From assembly GCA_963834715.1 (NCBI GenBank), contig CAWIDE010000006.1, positions 372,001 through 436,000 of the forward strand: a stretch of 64,000 bases of DNA. The letters are read 5' to 3'. Under the pieces are notes generated by a model. It worked only from the letters and a program-made list of their open reading frames with translations, had not been told where the DNA came from and searched no databases. Below, one piece after another: positions 56,341 to 62,890 of the stretch (its first letter is position 1; every line of letters begins with the position of its first letter). Made by a program: the position numbers and the translations under genes. This stretch comes from CAVSUZ01 sp963834715. Its GTDB lineage: Bacteria; Pseudomonadota; Alphaproteobacteria; Acetobacterales; Acetobacteraceae.

Positions 56341-56702
56341 GCGCAAACAGCACCTCATTCAAGCCTGGAAAGTCGGGCAATCCCGGTGGCCGGCCTGCCG
56401 TTCCTGCTGAAGTGCTTGAGGCATGCCGAGCGCTGTCGATGGAGGCTGTGGAAACTCTCAGGGCTTGGATGCAACAATCAGATGATCCTGCCGCAAGCGT
56501 GAGGGCCTGCAATTCGATCCTGGACCGCGCCTGGGGCAAGCCGGAGCAGACGATGAACGTAGCCGGCGGCCTGGACATAAACGCGCAGCGCGCCGAGACC
56601 GAGGCGATGGTGGAGGCGATGAAGCGGCTGGATATCAGCGAGCTCAGGTTGCTGATTGGGTTTTATCGAAAGGCCGGGCTGGCGCTGCCAGGGGAGGTGT
56701 GA
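56337..56702 (+). CDS. DUF5681-family protein, second intact copy
   Basis: The protein has 121 residues from GTG 56337: SANSTSFKPGKSGNPGGRPA gives the full FKPGKSGNPxGRP signature, followed by VPAEVLEACRALSMEAVETL and CNSILDRAWGKPEQTMNVAG. It is about as different from the 55170 copy as orthologues would be, so these are not fresh duplicates. The end LALPGEV matches the family. Confidence 0.7.
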   Translation: MSANSTSFKPGKSGNPGGRPAVPAEVLEACRALSMEAVETLRAWMQQSDDPAASVRACNSILDRAWGKPEQTMNVAGGLDINAQRAETEAMVEAMKRLDISELRLLIGFYRKAGLALPGEV

Positions 56703-56910
56703 AGCCGCCGCCCGCTTGACCCGGCCGCGCTGCGCTGGGCCGCCACACACGGAATCGACAAACCGTAGGAAAAGCCCCGAAACGTCGCGCGAGTGGGCGC
56801 TTGAGGACTGGGAACCGGGGGCGGAGCCGACAAGCAGTTACGATTTGAGGCCGCAATGGGGCTATGCCATTAAGCCGTACCCGCCGCGTGACAATGAGGC
56901 AGACCCATGA
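56703..56910 (+). pseudogene. Relic of a small hypothetical gene
   Basis: Two frames give LRWAATHGIDKP and then SREWALEDWEPGAEPTSSYD LRPQWGYAIKPYPPRDNEAD P. Together they look like one acidic small protein broken by a frameshift near 56780. The family is not recognised. Confidence 0.4.
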
Positions 56911-57198
56911 CAAAGGCTAGCCTTTGGCAGTTTTGGCCGCTTTGGCGCTAGGGGGATGTGCTCCAGCGCCGGAAATCCCCCGGCTACTTCACAACCTGAT
57001 CTGGGGACGTTGTCGCTCCAATTGCGGCCTGGCATGACAATGTCTCAAGTGGCAACGGCACTCGGCTACAGGCCCACTTCAAGTGAGTTCCTGACCTGCG
57101 ACAGGCCCACTTCAAGTGAGTTCCTGACCTGCGGCCAGAATACCGGCACACCTTTTCCCTGCGTGGAATGGCTTTTCGGCATCACGGGCGAACTCTAG
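56907..57198 (+). pseudogene. BamE/SmpA-like small lipoprotein, frameshifted
   Basis: The lipoprotein signal is visible in one frame (PLAVLAALALGGCAPAPEIP), and the body in another (LSLQLRPGMTMSQVATALGY, then PFPCVEWLFGITGEL). RPGMTxxQVxxxLGxP is the BamE-like fold signature. Two small frameshifts separate start, signal and body. An internal 33-bp duplication repeats RPTSSEFLTC. It is a non-orthologous relative of the true bamE at 58291. Confidence 0.55.
57068..57133. repeat. Two 33-bp tandem repeats
   Basis: Units are 57068-57100 and 57101-57133, each ACAGGCCCACTTCAAG to CCTGACCTGCG. The period is eleven codons, in frame, inside the small lipoprotein relic. Confidence 0.9.
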
Positions 57199-57393
57199 AC
57201 GAAGGCGGATACGAACTGTCTCTGTTTCTCCGCTCACTGCCGTCCCTTCATGCCGCGCGCCGCCTAGCACCGCCCGTGATCTGGACGAATAGGACAACGG
57301 CTAGGCCCGCCCTTTCCCACGACCGCTGCTTGCTATGTGCTTGCTAGACCCGGTTTCGGCTGTTACCTCTACACGCTAACCTATTGAAAACCT

Positions 57394-57470
57394 TGGCGGA
57401 CCCGGCGCAACTCGAACGCACGACCTTCGCCTTCGGAGGGCGACGCTCTATCCAACTGAGCTACGGGTCC
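57394..57470 (-). tRNA. tRNA-Arg (CCG)
   Basis: The 77-base gene reads GGACCCGTAGCTCAGTTGGA at its 5' end and ends CGGGTCCG plus an encoded CCA. The anticodon loop CTCCGAA gives anticodon CCG for CGG codons. The T loop is TTCGAGT. The 3' end faces the mobile-element-rich part of the window, so it is a candidate integration site. Confidence 0.92.
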
Positions 57471-57533
57471 GACAAACTCGGTTCTAGCGGCAAACACCGG
57501 CAAGGTGAAGCCCGTCCACCCACAAAGCCTACC

Positions 57534-58232
57534 CTAGCCGAGCGCCCTCACCAAAGCCTCAGCAGTGCGGCCGTTGGCAATAGTCGCGGCGCGGGCATTG
57601 TAATGGATGCCGCCAACGCGAGCGAAGGCATGCTGGGCATTGGGATAGATGTAGCAAGCAATGTGCGGACGTCCCTTCAGCGCGTCTGCCGTCTTGGCGC
57701 GGCCCTCCGGCGGAAAGAACTCGTCCTGGTCGGCGATATGAACCACCAGCGGCCTGGTCACTCGGTTGACGTCGGAGAGCAGGTTGTCGAGCCCTACCCC
57801 GTAATAGGATACGTTGACGTCGGCATCCGACTGTTCAGCCATCATGAAGGCCAGCCGCCCGCCGAGGCAGAATCCGATAGTTCCCGCCTTGCCATTGCAA
57901 CCAGGCATCTTGCGGGCATGCGCGAGAGCGGCCTCAAGGTCCTCGGTCCCTTTCTGCTGGTCGAACTTGTTGAACAGCTCGAAGGCCTTCTTCCACTCGG
58001 CCTCGGATTTATCGGTAATCTCTACGCCCGGTTCGATGCGCCAGAACAGGTCGGGACAGACGGCGAGGAAACCCATCCCGGCCAGCCAGTCAGAGGACTC
58101 GCGCATCGCGTGGTTGACCCCGAAGATCTCCTGAATGACCACCACCGCCCCCGCCGGCTTGACCGTGGGTTCCGCAACATAGGCGGAAAAGCTGCCGGAG
58201 CCGTCGGTGGCCTTGATAGTTGTGGTTGCCAT
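57534..58232 (-). CDS. Dienelactone hydrolase family protein
   Basis: The protein has 232 residues, the normal length. The catalytic triad is visible: Cys in GTIGFCLGGRLAFMM, Asp in VVHIADQDEFFPPE and His in PNAQHAFARVGG. VVVIQEIFGVNHAMRESSDW is the family start motif. Such enzymes hydrolyse dienelactones in aromatic breakdown, though many family members act on other esters. It ends shortly before tRNA-Arg. Cytoplasmic. Confidence 0.88.
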   Translation of the reverse strand: MATTTIKATDGSGSFSAYVAEPTVKPAGAVVVIQEIFGVNHAMRESSDWLAGMGFLAVCPDLFWRIEPGVEITDKSEAEWKKAFELFNKFDQQKGTEDLEAALAHARKMPGCNGKAGTIGFCLGGRLAFMMAEQSDADVNVSYYGVGLDNLLSDVNRVTRPLVVHIADQDEFFPPEGRAKTADALKGRPHIACYIYPNAQHAFARVGGIHYNARAATIANGRTAEALVRALG

Positions 58233-58290
58233 GATGCGCCGTTCCTCTGTCGGTCACGCAGGACAGAATAGCGACGGCAGATGCACTAGC

Positions 58291-58776
58291 CTATGGGGCG
58301 GTCGGAGCACCGCCACTCGGCGCTCCCGGCGTGTTGATGCCGGGATTGAAGCGCCCGATATTGCCCAGAAGCTGCTGCAGGAAGCTGGCGTTGGTTCCCG
58401 GCGAGGGAGTCGCGCGCGCAAGAATCGGCACGTTCTTCGCATTTTTCTTGGTAAGGTGGGTGACCCTTTGCAGCACGCCCTGGTTGTCAAAGTCGAGCAC
58501 CACCACTTCCTGGGCGAGCACACCCTGAGTTCCTGCAATGACGGGACGCGTCGTCTCGCTGATGTAATACCAGTTGTTGGGCTCAAACGTCCCTTTGGCG
58601 GTCGGAGAGCCAAGGATATCCGTGGCCTGAGTTTGGGTCGTCTTGCCGGCGACAAGCTGGCCGAGCTCGTCCGGAGTGACCTTGTTGCCGCGAACGGCCG
58701 GCGGAGGGCGGAGCATGCTGCAACCCGAAACTGCTATCACAGCCGCGAGCAGCGCGGCCAAACGAAGCGGACGCAT
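58291..58776 (-). CDS. bamE: Outer membrane protein assembly factor BamE
   Basis: The protein has 161 residues. The lipobox AVIAVSGCS marks lipidation at Cys19. The core VTPDELGQLVAGKTTQTQAT DILGSPTAKGTF and NNWYYISETTRPVIAG is the SmpA/OmlA fold. It is a lipoprotein of the BAM complex that inserts outer membrane proteins. It is divergent from the cbp3 gene, as is usual in related alphaproteobacteria. The Pro/Gly-rich tail is a lineage extension. Confidence 0.9.
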   Translation of the reverse strand: MRPLRLAALLAAVIAVSGCSMLRPPPAVRGNKVTPDELGQLVAGKTTQTQATDILGSPTAKGTFEPNNWYYISETTRPVIAGTQGVLAQEVVVLDFDNQGVLQRVTHLTKKNAKNVPILARATPSPGTNASFLQQLLGNIGRFNPGINTPGAPSGGAPTAP

Positions 58777-58819
58777 ACAGGCCGGTTGTCATGAGACCAG
58801 GAGCCTGTCAATCAAAACC

Positions 58820-59362
58820 ATGCGCTTGCTGGAAACGATTTTGCCGTCCCGACGAGGGACCTATGAGCGGGCCGGGTTCATGCTCTACGCCCAGGCGGTC
58901 GCGGCTGCCCGCGAGCCGCTGTTCTACCTAGTGCACGGGGTGCCGGACACGCTCGATGGCCGATTCGACCTAGTGACGCTGTTCGCTGCCCTGGTGATCG
59001 AGCGCTTGCGGACGGCTTCCGCACCCGGTCCGGAATTGGCTCAGGCGGTGTTCGACGCCATGTTCAGCGACATGGACGTCACTCTGCGGGAAATGGGTGT
59101 GGGCGACCTATCGGTGGGAAAAAAGGTGCGCAAAATGTGGGAAGCGTTCCATGGCCGGGCCCTGGCCTACGGAGCGGCACTACAGGCCGCGGATGAGGTG
59201 GGGCTTGCGGTGGCAATCGCCCGCAACATCTGGCGCGGCAAGCCGCCGCCGGACGGGGCGGCCGAATTTTTGGCCCGCCACGCCCTGAACGTCCATCGTG
59301 ATCTGACCGGCCAGAGCCTGGAGGCTCTGGCGCGGGGAGAGGTCCGCCTGGTGGCGCCATGA
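58820..59362 (+). CDS. Ubiquinol-cytochrome c chaperone (CBP3 family)
   Basis: From ATG 58820 the protein has 180 residues. LYAQAVAAAREPLFYLVHGV PDTLDGRFDLVTL and MFSDMDVTLREMGVGDLSVG KKVRKM are diagnostic of the Ubiq_cyt_C_chap domain. In mitochondria CBP3 aids cytochrome b assembly; a role in bc1 complex assembly is presumed here. The gene overlaps yceD by four bases (ATGA). Longer in-frame upstream sequence overlaps bamE and is not coding. Confidence 0.88.
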   Translation: MRLLETILPSRRGTYERAGFMLYAQAVAAAREPLFYLVHGVPDTLDGRFDLVTLFAALVIERLRTASAPGPELAQAVFDAMFSDMDVTLREMGVGDLSVGKKVRKMWEAFHGRALAYGAALQAADEVGLAVAIARNIWRGKPPPDGAAEFLARHALNVHRDLTGQSLEALARGEVRLVAP

Positions 59363-59856
59363 TCACCCCGGAATTACACCGACCCCTCCGCTTGGACCGC
59401 ATTGGGCCGGATGCCGCAGTGCAAGAGCTTGACGCCTCGGAGGAGGAGTGCCGGGCTCTCGCAGAACGCTTCGGCATACCTGCAGTGCTTTTTCTGCGAT
59501 GCCGATTCACGCTGCGCCGGCTGTCGCGGGATGTCGTCGCTGGATCGGGGCAACTGACGGCACGGGTGATTCGGGTTTGTGTAGTGACACTCGATAACTT
59601 CGAAATGGACCTGATGGAGACTTTTTCTGTCCGATTCGTTCCGGAAGGAACAGAGTTGGCAGATATCGATCCCGAGACCGAGGACGAGATTCCCTATTCG
59701 GGGGATGTAATCGATCTAGGAGAGGCAGCGGCGGAACAGCTTGCTCTGGCGTTGGAGCCGTATCCGCGGCGTCCCGGGGCCGAGCTCCCCATCCGGAAAG
59801 AGGAGCCCGAGGTCCATCCCTTCACCGCGCTCAGAGATCTGCGGCGGCGGCATTGA
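59359..59856 (+). CDS. yceD: YceD/DUF177 family protein
   Basis: The protein has 165 residues. The C-terminal half FSVRFVPEGTELADIDPETE DEIPYSGDVIDLGEAAAEQL is the DUF177 signature, and LTARVIRVCVVTLDNFEMDL matches the usual CxVTLEP-type block though its metal-binding cysteines are reduced to one. YceD is linked to 23S rRNA accumulation. In many relatives it precedes rpmF and plsX; here those do not follow. Confidence 0.88.
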   Translation: MITPELHRPLRLDRIGPDAAVQELDASEEECRALAERFGIPAVLFLRCRFTLRRLSRDVVAGSGQLTARVIRVCVVTLDNFEMDLMETFSVRFVPEGTELADIDPETEDEIPYSGDVIDLGEAAAEQLALALEPYPRRPGAELPIRKEEPEVHPFTALRDLRRRH

Positions 59857-59926
59857 CGAGCGCAGGTTTGGTCTATGACGGCGCGCACGAAACAAAAAGG
59901 TCGCGTTCAACAGTGAGGAGGCACTG

Positions 59927-60626
59927 ATGATTGAGGTCTGGAGCTGGCCGACCCCCAACGGACATAAAGTACACATCATGCTGGAGGAGCTCGGACTTCC
60001 CTACAAGATAATACCGGTCAACATCGGCAAAGGCGACCAGTTCAAGCCAGAGTTTCTTGCGATTACGCCGAACCACCGCATTCCGGCGATCGTGGATCCC
60101 GACGGCCCAGGTGGCAAACCGCTCAAGCTCTTCGAGTCAGCCGCGATCCTGATTTACTTGGCAGAAAAGACTGGCAGCAGACTGATTCCAGCCGACCCGA
60201 TCGCCCGCTACGCTTGCCTGCAATGGACAATGTTTCAAATGGCTGGGATTGGACCGATGTTTGGACAGGTACAACCACTTTGCCAACTATGCGCCGGAAA
60301 AGATCCCCTACGCGATCGAGCGCTACACGAATGAGATCGCGCGGCTGCATCGGGTGCTCGATAAGCGGCTGAGCGGGGCAGCTTTCCTGGCGGGCGATGA
60401 CTACACCATCGCTGACATTTGCACCTTTCCCTGGGTACGCAATCCGGACCGCCGGGGCATTAACCTCGCGGATTATTCAAACGTAGAGCGCTGGCACGAC
60501 GCAATCGCAGCTCGGCCGGCGGTTCAGCGCGGCGTTCAGGTGCTCTCTGAACACCAGCGAAAAGGCCAGATGACCGACGAGGAGCGCGATATCCTCTTCG
60601 GGAACACGCAGTTCGCGAAGCGCTAG
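59927..60626 (+). pseudogene. Glutathione S-transferase (YfcG/Nu-like), one frameshift
   Basis: ATG 59927 has a GAGGAGG ribosome site. The thioredoxin-fold domain begins MIEVWSWPTPNGHKVHIMLE and has FLAITPNHRIPAIVDPDG and FESAAILIYLAEKTGSRLIP. Near 60267, after GPMFGQ, one extra base breaks the frame; the second frame gives YNHFANYAPEKIPYAIERYT and DDYTIADICTFPWVRN, the C-terminal helical domain. All else is complete, so a sequencing error or a very recent mutation is likely. Nu-class enzymes act as disulfide reductases with glutathione. Confidence 0.85.
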
Positions 60627-60686
60627 AGCGTGTTCGCTTCAGGCGGAATCGCCCATGAAGCGTGAATCACGCTCTCAGACAAAGCG

Positions 60687-60723
60687 AGAGCACTTTCGGT
60701 TCAACCTGAACCGAAAGTGCTCT
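60687..60723. terminator. 17-bp perfect hairpin
   Basis: AGAGCACTTTCGGTTCA and its perfect complement TGAACCGAAAGTGCTCT flank the loop ACC. It lies 60 bases after the GST gene. No T-run follows, so it may be a dispersed palindromic repeat that also stops transcription. A smaller hairpin (GGGAGG TTGAG CCTCCC) follows at about 60739. Confidence 0.7.
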
Positions 60724-60769
60724 AGGGGCAGCCTGCCAGGGAGGTTGAGCCTCCCTAGCACAGGTGCGG

Positions 60770-60907
60770 TCAGGTCGTGTGCGGCGGATCTTGCGCTGCA
60801 GAGTCGGAGCAGGCCGAAGCCGGAGCAGCCGTCAGACCGGAAACCGCCAGAGTGGCGGCGGAAATACCGCAGATCACCGCGAGAGCGAGGATCACGTGCT
60901 TCACCAT
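60770..60907 (-). CDS. Small exported peptide, 45 residues
   Basis: From ATG 60907, preceded by GGAGAGGGGT, the peptide has a hydrophobic signal (VKHVILALAVICGISAATLA) and the remainder VSGLTAAPASACSDSAAQDP PHTT. An AxA-like cleavage point gives a mature part of about 15 residues with one Cys. The ribosome site and signal make a real gene plausible. No family is known to me. Confidence 0.55.
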   Translation of the reverse strand: MVKHVILALAVICGISAATLAVSGLTAAPASACSDSAAQDPPHTT

Positions 60908-60966
60908 ACCCCTCTCCTTCCGATGGGACACCACAAAGCTAACGACACTTCACCGCTTTTGCCAAG

Positions 60967-61612
60967 TCAGGTCAGTTCGATGGACGACGCCTCGGGGCCC
61001 TTCTTGCCGGCGACCACCTGCAGCCGGACGACCTGGCCCGGATTGAGATCGGTGATGCCGCTGCGGCCAAGTGCCGAAGCGTGGACGAATACGTCTTTGC
61101 CGCCGTTCTCGGGAGTGATGAAGCCGAACCCCTTCTGTGCGTTGTACCACTTCACCGTTCCCATCATCTCCTGCCCCGGCCCCAGCGCCGGCCCCGGCGA
61201 GTAAGCAGGAGCCTGGCGGCGTGGAGCGGGCGCGGCATTGGGATCGGCCGGACCCAGCTCGAGGAGTTCAGTCACCTGCGGCCCCTTCGGCCCCCGGCCG
61301 ACGCGCACCCGCGCGGCCGCCCCAGGCCCAGGCACGCCCTGGCCGAAACGCTCGACAACGCTGGCGTGAAGGAAAGCATCCCCCGACCCGTCGCCAAGCT
61401 CCACAAAACCAAATCCCTTGCCTGAGTTGGTACCATTTCACCTTGGCGTCCAGATCGGGGCCGGAGGACACAAGGGGCATGCGCGGGGTTCGCGCGTAAG
61501 CGGGCTCCGCCCCTGGCGGCGGTCGCCACCCCATGTCCTCCGGCCCTGGCCCATCCTCACCGAACCTGCGCTTCCGTCGGTCCCGGTTGCGCCAGCCGTC
61601 ACGCCTTTCCAT
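60967..61612 (-). pseudogene. Double cold-shock-domain protein, one frameshift
   Basis: From 61612 the frame (MERRDGWRNRDRRKRRFGED) is a basic leader up to DAKVKWY in the first cold-shock domain. One extra C near 61430 then breaks the frame; the other frame continues with VELGDGSGDAFLHASVVE. The second cold-shock domain is complete: TVKWYNAQKGFGFITPENGG KDVFVHASALGRSGI. Two CSDs joined by a Pro/Ala linker are usual in alphaproteobacterial CspA-like proteins that bind RNA. Loss of such a gene is unexpected, so a sequence error is likely. Confidence 0.85.
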
Positions 61613-61672
61613 TCGTTACCCCGTCGCGGTCGTCCGCACGGACAAAGGATGCCCGCACGCACGGACGAAAAC

Positions 61673-61749
61673 TGGTCGGAGCGGCGGGATTTGAACCCAC
61701 GACCCCCAGTCCCCCAGACTGATGCGCTACCAGGCTGCGCTACGCTCCG
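61673..61749 (-). tRNA. tRNA-Pro (GGG)
   Basis: The gene reads CGGAGCGTAGCGCAGCCTGG at the 5' end and ends CGCTCCGA plus encoded CCA. The anticodon loop CTGGGGG gives GGG, decoding CCC/CCU. The T loop is TTCAAAT. All stems pair. It lies between the cold-shock gene and merR, transcribed in the same direction. Confidence 0.93.
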
Positions 61750-61825
61750 CCCACCAAGCCACGATGTAGCAGTCACCGACCGCCTCTGGCAATCTCGCCC
61801 CGATACCAATCGCCGGCATTCGCCT

Positions 61826-62356
61826 TCATGAATCGGCCGAAAGCAGAGCGCGCAGTGCTTCGAGCTCGCGCAAGGTTTCAATCAACACGGTGCGAAGGCG
61901 CTCGGCCTCCGGGTCGGCACGGCGCGCCGAGCGCGGCGGTGATGGCTCGCTCCGCTCGAATCCCCCCATTGGCAGCACGGGTTCCCCCTCCGCCCGGGCC
62001 TGCTCCGCGGCAGCGGCGGCACGCTCGGCTGCGGTTGCTGGGGGGATGTCGTCAGAGAGCTTGCCCCCTCCTTCGCGCAGCAGCCGCTGCACGCCCTTTA
62101 TCGTGTAGCCCTGGATGTACAGAAGGTCTGAGATCCGGCGCAGCAGGGCTATGTCGTCGGGCCGGTAATATCGCCTACCTCCCCCTCGCTTCAGCGGCTT
62201 GACCTGCGGAAACTTGCTTTCCCAGAACCGCAGGACGTGCTGTGGGATGTGCAACTCCTCCGCCACCTCGCTGATGGTGCGGAAGGCGGTCGGAGCTTTC
62301 CTCAGCCGGGTGCGGAGCGATGCCGGCTCGGCGCGGTCGTCCTCTTCCTCGCTCAT
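61826..62356 (-). CDS. MerR-family transcriptional regulator
   Basis: The protein has 176 residues. The winged helix-turn-helix is ISEVAEELHIPQHVLRFWES KFPQVKPLKRGGGRRYYRPD, followed by LLYIQGYTIKGVQRLL. The C-terminal half is acidic and Ala-rich with a final helix. It carries no metal-binding cysteines. In alphaproteobacteria this MerR type follows ihfA in a conserved pair, and the ATGA overlap with ihfA confirms that here. Target unknown. Confidence 0.9.
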   Translation of the reverse strand: MSEEEDDRAEPASLRTRLRKAPTAFRTISEVAEELHIPQHVLRFWESKFPQVKPLKRGGGRRYYRPDDIALLRRISDLLYIQGYTIKGVQRLLREGGGKLSDDIPPATAAERAAAAAEQARAEGEPVLPMGGFERSEPSPPRSARRADPEAERLRTVLIETLRELEALRALLSADS

Positions 62357-62688
62357 TCGTCATCATCATGGGCGAAAAGGTCACCTTCACCATGGGCCGG
62401 TGTCAAACCGTTAATGCGCGCTTTGAGCACATGGGACGGGCGGAAGACCAGAACCCGCCGGGGCAGTATGGGGACCTCCTCGCCTGTCTTGGGGTTGCGC
62501 CCGATCCGGCGGCCCTTCTGGCGAACCGAAAACGTGCCAAAACCGCTGATCTTGACCGACTCCCCGGTCTGCAGGGTAGCCGCCATATGCTCCAGTACCG
62601 TCTCCAACAGGTCGGCAAACTCGTTCCGGGAAAGCCCGACCTGGGTGTAGATGGTCTCGGCGAGGTGAGCCCGTGTCACCGTGTTCAT
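62353..62688 (-). CDS. ihfA: Integration host factor subunit alpha
   Basis: From ATG 62688 the protein has 111 residues. TVTRAHLAETIYTQVGLSRN starts the dimerisation helices and GESVKISGFGTFSVRQKGRR IGRNPKTGEEVPI holds the family signature and the beta-arm with its intercalating Pro. It bends DNA as a heterodimer with IhfB and aids recombination and transcription. A longer in-frame start at 62844 is not supported by sequence similarity. The acidic tail (LFAHDDDE) is a lineage feature. Confidence 0.93.
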   Translation of the reverse strand: MNTVTRAHLAETIYTQVGLSRNEFADLLETVLEHMAATLQTGESVKISGFGTFSVRQKGRRIGRNPKTGEEVPILPRRVLVFRPSHVLKARINGLTPAHGEGDLFAHDDDE

Positions 62689-62890
62689 GAACGCGACGCT
62701 AGGTAGCCGATACGCCTGCGTCAAGGAATCTCCGCGCCTCAACGCCACAGCGGGCGCGCCATATGCTGTATTCGGGCTGCGTTTGAGGCTATGGGGAAGG
62801 TCAGAGTGAGCCAACGGCTGGCGGCTGGCTGGTTCGCTCCCCATAACCGCCTGCCGCCCCGATAGCGAAAGTTCTCACCCGGTATTCAGT

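Noticed and set aside
53943..56702. A prophage
   Set aside because: Only small terminase-small-like or DUF5681 genes are present; no integrase, portal, capsid, tail or lysis genes are seen.
61218..61504. Plus-strand frames opposite the cold-shock gene
   Set aside because: They are Arg/Pro/Ala-rich mirrors of the cold-shock linker.
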